64,000 nucleotides of DNA from the NCBI GenBank assembly GCA_021323675.1, contig JAJPKP010000016.1:1-64000 (forward strand), written 5' to 3'. Position 1 is the stretch's first letter; every line of letters begins with the position of its first letter. This stretch comes from Pseudomonadota bacterium. Lineage in GTDB: Bacteria; Desulfobacterota; Binatia; Binatales; Binataceae. The position numbers and the translations under genes are program-made. The notes under the pieces were generated by a model. That model had not been told where the DNA came from, made no database searches, and was given only the letters and a program-made list of their open reading frames with translations. Shown here one piece after another: positions 1-7,409 of this stretch.

Positions 1-563
1 CCGTTCTCGGCCTCAGTGAGAGTTTGGGATGGATCGCGGGGCCCGTCGGCGGGGCGGTGGCTCTGGCGGTCGATCTCGCTCTTTTCTTTGACGACCTCTT
101 TGGCGGCGGTTCCAGCATCCCCTACCAGTTACTCTACCCCGGCCATAGTCCGGAGGGACTGGTGAGGGTCGGATGGCAAGATTCCGTGGATCAGAATCCT
201 GTCTACCACACTATTGACGATGCCGTCAGAGGCGCGTCGCGTGCCGCTCTGGCACTCTCCCGAAAGACGGGAAACGAATCGTTCGGGACAGTCGTGCGCG
301 CAGGGACAGGATACACATACACCAATCCAGTTGACGTCGGCAGCCCATATGGGGGACGGGTTTCCGTCCCAGGTAGCGCTGTCGCGACTTATCACACACA
401 TCCAGCCACATGCGAAGGTGGCGTACCGGAGCTGCTTTCGCCGCGAGACAGAGATTTTGTTGCGCTGGATCCGCTACACAGACCCCTTTACTACATTACA
501 CCGCCAGGCGAGATCTACAGATACTCCGGCGGTGACGGTCCGCCGGTTGCTCTGCAACGGTGA
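1..563 (+). CDS. Orphan Rhs-type toxin tip with JAMM/DUF4329-like domain (5' partial)
   Basis: The frame is open to the left window edge (first full codon at 3), so the ORF-track TTG at 24 is not a trustworthy start. N-terminal part is a glycine-rich hydrophobic stretch (GWIAGPVGGAVALAVDLAL) followed by the shared linker SIP..LYPGHSPEGL. The C-terminal half has YHTHP then, 12 residues after the HxH, SPRD: this is the HxH...SxxD pattern of JAMM/JAB metalloproteases and resembles the DUF4329 domain found at the ends of RHS proteins. Family knowledge suggests a toxin or processing peptidase tip; the function is inferred. A small exported protein follows 12 bp later, as expected for an immunity gene. 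Confidence 0.6.
   Translation, partial: VLGLSESLGWIAGPVGGAVALAVDLALFFDDLFGGGSSIPYQLLYPGHSPEGLVRVGWQDSVDQNPVYHTIDDAVRGASRAALALSRKTGNESFGTVVRAGTGYTYTNPVDVGSPYGGRVSVPGSAVATYHTHPATCEGGVPELLSPRDRDFVALDPLHRPLYYITPPGEIYRYSGGDGPPVALQR
102..194 (+). repeat. Cassette linker repeat, copy 1
   Basis: 93-bp coding repeat encoding GG(G/P)xSIPxxxxxPxHSPxGL...Q. This is the most diverged of four copies (others near 2546, 4161 and 5230). It marks the boundary between the conserved part and the variable tip. Confidence 0.7.
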
Positions 564-575
564 GGAGAGAATGAA

Positions 576-1073
576 GTGCGTATGCGATTGAAACGACCAG
601 CGACTGCGGTAACGATACTCGTGACCATCTTTTCACTGGCCTGGATCAGCACTCTGGCAGCTACAGACGCCAAGGGCTCTCGACGAGAAGCGGTCTCTCT
701 GGTGTCGCTGATAGCCGAACCGCAACAATATGATGGGAAAGCCGTGTTGGTGACTGGTTATGCTCTGCTTGGATTCGAACAAAATGAGCTTTTCCTGAGC
801 CCGTATGACGCACAGGAATTCAATACGTTGAATGCGATTTCGCTCGACTTTGGTAAAACCGATGGAGCTCTGCGGAGGCAATGGACCGCCCTCTTCGATC
901 ACGAAACAGTAGATATCGAAGCGACCTTCTACTATCCGAAAGAGGCTGGTGCTAAGGCCGGCAGCTCCTACTGGACAGGATATCCCAACGGATGGTTGGT
1001 GAACATCACGAGTATGCGACTGCACGACTTTCATCCTCGAATTCCGACTCAACCACCCCCGCACACACAGTAG
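576..1073 (+). CDS. Small exported protein, candidate immunity for cassette 1
   Basis: 165 residues. GTG start at 576 has GGAG 8 nt upstream; an in-frame ATG at 582 is an alternative. An N-terminal hydrophobic segment (VTILVTIFSLAWISTLA) looks like a signal peptide. The body begins VSLVSLIAEPQQYDGKAV, a pattern I associate with a family of small uncharacterised exported proteins built on a beta-rich domain. It directly follows the JAMM-type tip with a 12-bp gap. Immunity role is inferred from position only. Confidence 0.55.
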   Translation: MRMRLKRPATAVTILVTIFSLAWISTLAATDAKGSRREAVSLVSLIAEPQQYDGKAVLVTGYALLGFEQNELFLSPYDAQEFNTLNAISLDFGKTDGALRRQWTALFDHETVDIEATFYYPKEAGAKAGSSYWTGYPNGWLVNITSMRLHDFHPRIPTQPPPHTQ

Positions 1074-1250
1074 AGGCAATAGGCATAGAGTGTACCCACC
1101 GATCACTGTGCAGAGAGGCTCGAAACAAGGCGCCAGAAAACCTAGATGTCCGTACAATCCTTCAGAATGCTCTGGTTATTCGACAAATACGAATCCTGCG
1201 TACAGAGGATGACAAGTGGTAAGGTATGCGGATGATGATCGCACCACGAC

Positions 1251-1475
1251 GTGGGTGGATCGATGATCGGGCTGTTCGATGCGTACAACCGGGCGATCAC
1301 CACACAATATACGTACGATCCTACCAGAGTGGTTAGAGCGAGCCGCGCACCGAACTCGTATCCGTACCTGTATCAGCGGATGGAGTACGATGTGTGGACG
1401 GGGCTGTACCACTCGATGTCGAGTACCCGGCGATGTCACTCGGAGAGTCGAGATTGCCACACAGGATCTATTTGA
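1251..1475 (+). pseudogene. Degenerate Rhs core remnant
   Basis: The frame reads GLFDAYNRAITTQYTYDP and then YLYQRMEYDVWTGLYHS, which line up with the RHS hallmarks GLvDxxGxivtqYtYDPfG and npyqYtGrexDxtGLYyyrxRYY, but the RYYsP..GRFxxxDP ending is missing and several positions are wrong. It is a 3' fragment of an Rhs core left between cassettes 1 and 2. No start signal is credible. Confidence 0.45.
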
Positions 1476-1480
1476 GGCAT

Positions 1481-1903
1481 ATGACGTGTCTTCAACATCG
1501 CGCATTTTGGGCCGTTCGGAGTGGGCTGATAGCCTTGCTCATTCTATTTCTGCTGCAGTTACTGCCGATTCCCGTGATACCTCAGGCATATTTCGATTCG
1601 GCCCCAATCGTGGCTGTCGCCGAGTTCGTAGTAAGACACCAGTGGAGTTACGTAGCAACAATTGTCGGAGCCGCGGGCATTTGGCCAATTTCCCAGTATC
1701 GTAGCGCTCGCTCATCTGCGGATCGTTGGATACTGGCCGGGTCTGTGGTGTGTGCCTTCCTGTTTTTTGTGTTTAGCATCCTTTCTTGGGTCCATCCTGG
1801 CCTGAGCTCTAGCGTTAATCTACTCTCAAAGATCAACGCGATCGCGTTTGCCGTCTTGTTAAGTGCTTCATTCTGTAGAGTTCGTCGACTTCGAAGAGAG
1901 TAA
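1481..1903 (+). CDS. Small four-helix membrane protein, candidate immunity protein
   Basis: The ORF track opens at 1394, but the ATG at 1481 places the hydrophobic part right at the N-terminus. Four hydrophobic segments are visible (SGLIALLILFLLQLLPIPVIP; YVATIVGAAGIWPIS; WILAGSVVCAFLFFVFSILSWV; KINAIAFAVLLSASF). Not recognised as a named family. Multi-pass membrane proteins next to toxin tips often act as immunity proteins; here the cognate tip is not clear because only Rhs debris lies upstream. Confidence 0.4.
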   Translation: MTCLQHRAFWAVRSGLIALLILFLLQLLPIPVIPQAYFDSAPIVAVAEFVVRHQWSYVATIVGAAGIWPISQYRSARSSADRWILAGSVVCAFLFFVFSILSWVHPGLSSSVNLLSKINAIAFAVLLSASFCRVRRLRRE

Positions 1904-2108
1904 TTGGTACCCGTTCTGTGAATCGCGCACGCTTGGCTCCCGCTTGTCGATCAACTTCAACATCGGTGGCGTCCTGCTTCCGCGGGCTCGCACCGGGCGT
2001 TTCGTATCTCAAGTGTTTGTGGTTCCCGGGCGCTTGGACTATCTGGTCATCGCCGCCGATGTTGTCCTTGAGAAACTGCAAGCCGTGCGTACGTGACAGA
2101 GAGATTGA

Positions 2109-2423
2109 TTGGAAACACGGGAAGGAAGCGGTATCTTCACTTGTATTTCCGCAACCGTGCACACTCCCGGACGAAACATCTCCTTGGCGCTTCGACGAAC
2201 GCCTGCGATGCTACTGCTGACGCTGCTGTACGTGTGGCAACGCTCCACAGTAGCCTGCGTGGTAGCGCATGCCTTTGAAGATATCGGCGTACCATGCATC
2301 GCTCGCTCCCAGCCTGCCTTGCTTCGCTGGGTATTCGTGCCGCGTTACGTCTGGCTGCCGCTGCTGATGGTCGGGGGTGCAAATGCGTTGGCGCAATATT
2401 ATGCCGCAAGACGCTCCGCATAG
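2109..2423 (+). pseudogene. C-terminal remnant of a CPBP-type membrane protease
   Basis: Reading frame contains VHTPGRNISLALRR and LLLTLLYVWQRSTVACVVAHAFEDIG, resembling the last two motifs of CPBP (Abi/CAAX protease-like) proteins, where a His in the H(A)xxD/N context is a metal ligand. The EExxxR motif of the N-terminal half is not visible, and stops break the frame upstream near 2096. I read it as a decayed gene; CPBP proteins are frequent immunity or self-protection proteins. Confidence 0.3.
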
Positions 2424-2980
2424 CGGTGCGCCGGTGCGAATGCATCGCACTATGCCCGGGAACATCGTGGCTCGGATGGGTCGCGGGGCTGGCAACTGTC
2501 TTGTTGGAGAAGGTGCTCGGCTTCGATCCGTTCGGCGGTCCCTTTGGCGGCGGCCACAGCATCCCCTGGGAAATGCACGCCCCAGCGCACAGCCCCGACG
2601 GATTGAAGCGTGCCGGCCAGACCGATCAGGTGAACCAAGCATCCTCCTCCCAGACAATTTCGGATACGCAGCCTCTAACGAAACCTCAGCCTGCGCCCCC
2701 GAGTGCATGCTCGCAATATGATAGCGAATGTACGCAGAGTGCAGGGTCGGACAAGTACTCTTGTAGCGCCGGCAACTGCTGCCGCGCGTTTGGTAATAGC
2801 GGTCCTGCAAACTGTGTTCGAGGGTGCCTGCTCGAATTCGAAAAGAGATGCTTTCAGAGTCCGAATAGTGGAGCGTGCAGAACGGAGGCCCACATATTTT
2901 GCTACATGACCTGCGGAGCGCTGACTCATCTAGCGGACTTCTCTGCCGCCTTCTCACCGTCGTGTAGCTCGCTTTACTGA
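2294..2980 (+). CDS. Orphan toxin cassette 2 with cysteine-rich tip
   Basis: Similarity to the other cassettes begins near residue 57 (WLGWVAGLATVLLEK), so the true coding start is uncertain and the first ~55 residues overlap the CPBP remnant in another frame. The linker HSIPWEMHAPAHSPDGL follows, then a Ser/Pro/Gln-rich spacer and a C-terminus of about 90 residues with a dozen cysteines (CRAFGNSGPANCVRGC, CYMTC), suggesting disulfides or metal binding outside the cytoplasm. Tip family not recognised. A polytopic membrane protein follows 18 bp downstream, consistent with toxin plus immunity. Confidence 0.55.
   Translation: MHRSLPACLASLGIRAALRLAAAADGRGCKCVGAILCRKTLRIAVRRCECIALCPGTSWLGWVAGLATVLLEKVLGFDPFGGPFGGGHSIPWEMHAPAHSPDGLKRAGQTDQVNQASSSQTISDTQPLTKPQPAPPSACSQYDSECTQSAGSDKYSCSAGNCCRAFGNSGPANCVRGCLLEFEKRCFQSPNSGACRTEAHIFCYMTCGALTHLADFSAAFSPSCSSLY
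2546..2638 (+). repeat. Cassette linker repeat, copy 2
   Basis: 93-bp coding repeat encoding GGGHSIPWEMHAPAHSPDGL and a following AGQTDQV; same length as copies 1, 3 and 4. Confidence 0.8.
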
Positions 2981-2998
2981 AACTCCGGGACGGCTGGT

Positions 2999-3550
2999 AT
3001 GGAAAAGATTGCCCTGATTCCCCTGCATTTTTGGCTCCTCTTCGCGATACCGATAATAGGAAGTGCCATAACTTATCGCTTGGTTCGACACAGGCGGTTC
3101 GAGCTTGTGGTCGCGCTCCTGATTCCACCCTTCGTAGGCGAGCTGGTGTTTGTCTACGCGACTCTGCAAGGTGGCGCCCAGATTTCGGCGTTCGCCACAG
3201 CATCCCTTTGGCGTGCCGTGCTCTATCTGTATCCTTTCGCATTGATTCCGCTAGGGCTATGGTCGCCGTTCGTCGGTCTCCTTGCGTGGCTGGTGCTCGA
3301 GCGGCGCATCCCACAGGATCCTCGAACAGTTGTGAACTATCTGCCCCTCGCCGCTGTCCTGGGCGCAATCGTCGGAGCGGGTTTGCTGGGCGGATTCTAC
3401 GGCTCGCTTCGCATACTCGATCTAAGCGACCAGAATCCGGCTCTCTGGGCGCTGATTGGTGCAGCCTCAGGGCTGACTGGAGGTGTCATTGTTGGGCTCT
3501 TTTTCTGCCTCGAGAGCAGGCGTCGCGGCGTAAGGCATGCTGCCATTTAG
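2999..3550 (+). CDS. Polytopic membrane protein, candidate immunity for cassette 2
   Basis: 183 residues with about five hydrophobic helices (FWLLFAIPIIGSAITY, LVVALLIPPFVGELVFVYA, WSPFVGLLAWLVL, LAAVLGAIVGAGLLGGF, LIGAASGLTGGVIVGLFFC) and a basic C-terminus. No named family recognised. It starts 18 bp after the Cys-rich tip, so co-transcription is likely. An inner-membrane immunity protein against a tip acting at the periplasmic side or membrane is the simplest reading, but that is inference. Confidence 0.5.
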   Translation: MEKIALIPLHFWLLFAIPIIGSAITYRLVRHRRFELVVALLIPPFVGELVFVYATLQGGAQISAFATASLWRAVLYLYPFALIPLGLWSPFVGLLAWLVLERRIPQDPRTVVNYLPLAAVLGAIVGAGLLGGFYGSLRILDLSDQNPALWALIGAASGLTGGVIVGLFFCLESRRRGVRHAAI

Positions 3551-3722
3551 ACCCAGCCGACACTGATCGAACCGAACAGGTGCGACACCATGAGCAATTC
3601 TTCGCCCAACCGCAGCGTTCGGGCTTGAGGATATCCTCATCGACAACATCGCTTGGCTGCTGCGGACACTTCCACTCTTTGCAATCCCAGGGTCCGGCAA
3701 TTACCGTCTGCAGCCGATTTTC

Positions 3723-4559
3723 GTGGAGAATCCGGCCGAACTGGGGGTTAAAGCCATCGACAGCGAAAGCAATTTCATCCAAGACGCGGTCGGTCCGGAG
3801 GCCTGCACCTTCAACGAGCTGGTTATCGCCGTCCCCACGCAGTGGGCAGCCCTGCAGTTGACCCGGCCGGCTTCGGAGGTGGGAGCGACTTCGAGCCGAA
3901 GCGCGGGCAATCCGAGTTCGCCGACAGATATTCCGGGGTTCAGCGGGGGCGGGGGATTTATGTGGACCTTCAACAACGTAAGCGATCAGGCCTGTTATTC
4001 GATCGCTGCGGGAATGGGAGCGGCGGGGTTGACCGCTGGGGCTGCCGAGTTGGCCACCGTTCTCGGCATCGACATTGGAATCAAAATGTCGATGGCTGGT
4101 TCGGTGGGCGTCGTGGTAGGGGGACTCACCGAACTAGGTTTTCTTATCGCGGATCTGCTCAGCGGCGGCCCCAGCATCCCCTGGCAAGTGCATGCCCCAG
4201 CGCACAGCCCGGAAGGATTGAGCGACGCCGGCCAAACCGATCAGGTCGACCAGAAGCTGGTCTCAGAATTCCGCGAGCCAGATGTCTCGCTAAACGGCGG
4301 CTGTCAGAGCGGGGGAACCTTCACGCCTGTCTCGTTGACGGAAGCTCTCGGCACACGCAAGGAAGTATCTTGCGGGTGGCTAGACCGCAGCATCTGCGCC
4401 GCAGAATGTGCCGCTCAAGGCAAGGGCCTGAAACGATGCTACTATATTCAAGATTTCGGATTCATAGGCAGGAAGGGCCGCTTGGGATTACTGGGCTATA
4501 AGCAATTGGGCGGGCGGCAGTGCGAGTGTAGCGAGCAGCCGCCCTGTGGATGTCGATAG
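3723..4559 (+). CDS. Orphan toxin cassette 3 with unknown tip
   Basis: GTG start at 3723 is the first usable one; the frame is open from about 3595 (...IDNIAWLLRTLPLFAIPG...) without a start, so the 5' part may be a chimeric junction. Hydrophobic Gly-rich region (YSIAAGMGAAGLTAGAAELA, GSVGVVVGGLTELGFLIADL) precedes the linker PSIPWQVHAPAHSPEGL. The tip of about 100 residues contains several cysteines and ends CECSEQPPCGCR. No toxin family recognised. A frameshifted small ORF at 4691 may have been its partner. Confidence 0.55.
   Translation: MENPAELGVKAIDSESNFIQDAVGPEACTFNELVIAVPTQWAALQLTRPASEVGATSSRSAGNPSSPTDIPGFSGGGGFMWTFNNVSDQACYSIAAGMGAAGLTAGAAELATVLGIDIGIKMSMAGSVGVVVGGLTELGFLIADLLSGGPSIPWQVHAPAHSPEGLSDAGQTDQVDQKLVSEFREPDVSLNGGCQSGGTFTPVSLTEALGTRKEVSCGWLDRSICAAECAAQGKGLKRCYYIQDFGFIGRKGRLGLLGYKQLGGRQCECSEQPPCGCR
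4161..4253 (+). repeat. Cassette linker repeat, copy 3
   Basis: Nearly identical to copy 4: the similarity extends upstream over the Gly-rich region, roughly 4085-4255 against 5155-5322, with only scattered substitutions by eye. Confidence 0.8.
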
Positions 4560-4690
4560 CACGGACAATTGTAAGAAGAAGATGTGCCAGTGTCATAACC
4601 TTGATGGCACGTATTCATCGCGCGAGCCGCTTTATCGGTTCGATGAGGTTTCGAGGCCTGGACGCGTACGACGCGGTCGGGAGCCCGAAT

Positions 4691-5042
4691 ATGAGAGAGT
4701 TCAAAGTCGGCGAATTGTACTTCATGACGTGGTATGCGGATCAGGAGTCTCAGGATTCGCAAGACGGACTTTTCCTCGTTCCTGACCCCATCCTTTTTTG
4801 TCGAGAGAAATCTCGACACAGGACTCGAGGGCGAACGATGGTACTTTCAAGACACGAGGTCCTACTGCAAGTACGGTAGCTATCCTATCGATCACGTCGA
4901 AGGGCTAGCCGAAGACGAACTTGTCGGGCAGCTGGTTTGCCTGCGCGAACAAGACCTCTTTCAGATCGTGGATTGTGAAGGGCTCGCTAAGGTCGTCCTT
5001 GAATGCGCGCAGCGAAGACGCGCCGCGGGGGCAAAAATGTGA
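4691..5042 (+). pseudogene. Frameshifted small protein, candidate immunity for cassette 3
   Basis: Starts at ATG 4691 (MREFKVGELYFMTWYAD) and reads well to DPILF at a run of six T (4794-4799). There the original frame degrades and the frame of the 4734-5042 ORF takes over (VERNLDTGLEGERWYFQD), continuing to CAQRRRAAGAKM. Removing one T joins the two halves into one soluble protein of about 117 residues. Unknown family. The shift may be a real mutation, a phase-variation tract or an assembly error. Confidence 0.45.
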
Positions 5043-5119
5043 GGGCGAACCACAGACCGACACCCGGAGAATTGTCGATTGACGTCTGAAACGCGGTGTT
5101 TGCAAGGTTCGGGCTGAAG

Positions 5120-5645
5120 CGCAAGCGCGCGCGGCCTCGACGTCGGGATTACCTCGTCGATGGCGGGTCCGGCGGGCGTCGTGGTAGGGGGACTCACCTA
5201 ACTAGGTTTTCTTATCGCGGACCTTCTCAGCGGCGGCCCCAGCATCCCCTGGGAAATGCACGCCCCAGCGCACAGCCCGGAAGGATTGAACGACGCCGGC
5301 CAGACCGATCAGGTGGACCAGAAATCAAGAGGTTTGGACGGAGGGGGGCCGGTACGCGTTGAGTTCCAGTTAGCAGCGCCGGGAGTATTGGCTGTTTCAG
5401 AAGACCACGTTTGGAAGGAACCGGGACCTTCGGGCCGCTATACCAATCCTTGGACCTCCGGGCGGAGGTTGAAGCCGGAGAGGGAAAAAGTTACGCCACT
5501 GAATCGTTTCGAACCGTGGGAACCGCCTCTGCCGTGGTGGCTTCATATGGAGCCTATGCCTTGGGTCATTCTTCCAAAGGCGTTTTGCGATACTTACAAC
5601 AGCGCGGGAGTGCGGCCCCCTTCCTGGTATCCCCAAACAGAATGA
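5120..5645 (+). pseudogene. Eroded toxin cassette 4
   Basis: The frame reads DVGITSSMAGPAGVVVGGLT, then a TAA at 5199-5201 exactly where cassette 3 has GAA (Glu), then LGFLIADLLSGGPSIPWEM and the linker. The only remaining start is ATG 5256 inside the linker. Downstream, coding signal seems to switch from the 5256 frame to the 5411-5674 frame (SYATESFRTVGTASAVVASY...), whose stop lies 2 bp before the next gene, so a frameshift inside the tip is likely. Probably non-functional unless recombined onto an Rhs core. Confidence 0.5.
5230..5322 (+). repeat. Cassette linker repeat, copy 4
   Basis: 93-bp coding repeat encoding SGGPSIPWEMHAPAHSPEGL and AGQTDQVDQ; closest to copy 3. Confidence 0.8.
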
Positions 5646-5676
5646 AAATCGTTCGGCGCGCAGAGGACCCCTAAAA

Positions 5677-6111
5677 ATGAACTCCAAAGATAGCCAACTA
5701 CGAAGTGCGCTCTCGATCTTGCTCCAGGCGGCCTCTCAGTACAAGGCGAGTCCCGACGAGTTTGTTTCTGAGCTAGCCTCGGAGTTGGAGACGCTAAAGC
5801 CCTTGCCGCGAGACCTTGAGGCCATGGTTGCCGGGTTGCGGTCGGCCGTGAAAGTGCATATGTCACCGGAAAGCGCCGCCGAGGAGGAACCGAGATGCGC
5901 GTTCTGTGGAAAACCGTATGCAAAAGTTCGAACGATGATTGTGTCCGCGAACAGCTGCATTTGCGACGAGTGTTCAATCTCGACCTTGCGCACTCTGAGT
6001 CTTCGCTCCGGATTCAGGTTCATTCGACTTGGATATAAATTGTTCGAACTAGTTGCGAAAACAGGCTACTTCATGACTCGGCACCACAATGATATGGCAG
6101 CATCGCGCTGA
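5677..6111 (+). CDS. Stand-alone ClpX-type C4 zinc-finger protein
   Basis: 144 residues. The N-terminal ~70 residues are helical and acidic. Residues ~73-104 (CAFCGKPYAKVRTMI, then CICDECS) match the C4 zinc-binding domain of ClpX (CSFCGK...ICDEC), but there is no AAA domain; the remaining C-terminal ~40 residues are basic and end in MTRHHNDMAASR. ClpX zinc domains bind substrates and adaptors, so this could be an adaptor, a regulator or the immunity partner of cassette 4, which ends 2 bp upstream in one frame. Function unknown. Confidence 0.6.
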   Translation: MNSKDSQLRSALSILLQAASQYKASPDEFVSELASELETLKPLPRDLEAMVAGLRSAVKVHMSPESAAEEEPRCAFCGKPYAKVRTMIVSANSCICDECSISTLRTLSLRSGFRFIRLGYKLFELVAKTGYFMTRHHNDMAASR

Positions 6112-6161
6112 AGGAGTTACAGGGTTCATCTCAGCCTCCACGATTGCGCAAGGTTCGCAAG

Positions 6162-6428
6162 ATGCCCTCGAAAAACAGCATGAGCAGCGAACCGTTTCTG
6201 AGTAAGCCCAAATTGCCTATGGTGAGAATTGGGGCGGCTCTTCTGCTCTTCCTCTTCCTCGTCGCTCTGGTCCCCGGGATTCCCGTCGTAGGTCGGATGT
6301 CGGAGCTGGTGGGCTTCGTCGGAATTCCCCCGGACTATTCACACTATCCTCGGGATGCAGAAAGATATACGTCGATTCGCCGCTTTCGTTTCGTTCGCGG
6401 CGGGGAAAAATCGGGAGTGACCGATTGA
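6162..6428 (+). CDS. Small single-pass membrane protein, unknown
   Basis: The ORF track starts at a TTG (6144); ATG 6162 (MPSKNSMSSEPF) is a more usual start. One strong hydrophobic helix (IGAALLLFLFLVALVPGIPVVG) is followed by a polar tail of about 40 residues. Not recognised. It ends the accessory patch; the housekeeping-type region starts at 6486. Confidence 0.3.
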   Translation: MPSKNSMSSEPFLSKPKLPMVRIGAALLLFLFLVALVPGIPVVGRMSELVGFVGIPPDYSHYPRDAERYTSIRRFRFVRGGEKSGVTD

Positions 6429-6485
6429 AGGGACTTTCGCCATCGTTGTTCTTGCGGGCGATCTCCGCGTGGTAAGCTTCGGGCC

Positions 6486-7376
6486 ATGAGCCTCGAAGTC
6501 GGATTTGTTGGTCTTGGCGCGATGGGATTGCCGACGGCGGCCAATCTGATCGCGGCTGGTCATCGCGTTATCGTCTGGAACCGCACGGCTTCGAAGGCCG
6601 CGCCGCTCGCCGCCAAAGGCGCAATCGTCGCGCCGAGCGCGGGCGATACCGCGAAACCCGGCGGTATCCTCATCACGATGGTCGCCGATGACGCCGCGCT
6701 CGAGGAACTCGTGCTCGGCGAGGCGGCGGTCGCGGAGCGGCTCGGGCCGGGCGGCATTCACATCTCGATGAGCACGGTCGCGCCGGCGACCACGCGCAAG
6801 CTTGCCGAACTTCATCGGAAGGCCGGCTCTACGATGATAGCGGCCCCGGTTTTCGGGCGTCCGGATGCGGCCGCGGCGAAGCGGCTATGGATTTGCGTAT
6901 CGGGTCCCGCGCCCGCGAAAGCCTCGGCCCAGCCGCTGTTCGACGCGATCGGGCAGGGGGTGTTTGACTTTGGCGAGATGCCCGAGGCCGCCAACGTCGC
7001 CAAGATCTGCGGCAACTTCCTCATTGCGGCGGCGATGGAGGCGATGGGCGAGGCGTTCGCGATGGCCGAGAAGAGCGGGCTCGATCGCGGCGCGCTGGCG
7101 GCGATGCTCGGCAAGACGTTGTTCGCCTGCCCCGTCTATCAAGGATACGGATCGGCGATCGCGAGCAGGCGCCATTCTCCGGCCGGATTCCGGTTGCCGC
7201 TCGGGCTCAAGGATATCGAGATCGTTCTCAGCACCGCGCGCGAGGCGAATGCGCCGATGCCGGCGGCCGGACTGCTGCGCGATCGATTCCTTCATGCGCT
7301 CGCGATGGGGCGCGCCGATCTCGATTGGTCCGCGCTGGCGCTCGCCGCGCGCGAGGATGCCGGGCTCGGCGACTAG
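6486..7376 (+). CDS. NAD(P)-dependent beta-hydroxyacid dehydrogenase
   Basis: 296 residues, the usual length of the 3-hydroxyisobutyrate dehydrogenase/GLYR1 family. Rossmann motif VGFVGLGAMGLPTAANL at the N-terminus with NRT after beta-2, as in NADP-preferring members; GGIHISMSTVAP is the substrate-loop region (usually D.ST..P) and K in AKICGNFLIAA is the catalytic lysine. It likely reduces a small semialdehyde or oxidises a beta-hydroxyacid; the precise substrate cannot be read. GC-rich codon use differs clearly from the preceding accessory patch. Confidence 0.85.
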   Translation: MSLEVGFVGLGAMGLPTAANLIAAGHRVIVWNRTASKAAPLAAKGAIVAPSAGDTAKPGGILITMVADDAALEELVLGEAAVAERLGPGGIHISMSTVAPATTRKLAELHRKAGSTMIAAPVFGRPDAAAAKRLWICVSGPAPAKASAQPLFDAIGQGVFDFGEMPEAANVAKICGNFLIAAAMEAMGEAFAMAEKSGLDRGALAAMLGKTLFACPVYQGYGSAIASRRHSPAGFRLPLGLKDIEIVLSTAREANAPMPAAGLLRDRFLHALAMGRADLDWSALALAAREDAGLGD

Positions 7377-7409
7377 CAAACGCCGCGGGCACTCGGCGGA
7401 ATCGGGCGC

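Noticed and set aside
2211-3368. 385-residue minus-strand ORF opposite cassette 2
   Set aside because: Antisense to a cassette with clear linker homology; sequence is Arg/Ser-rich without motifs or RBS.
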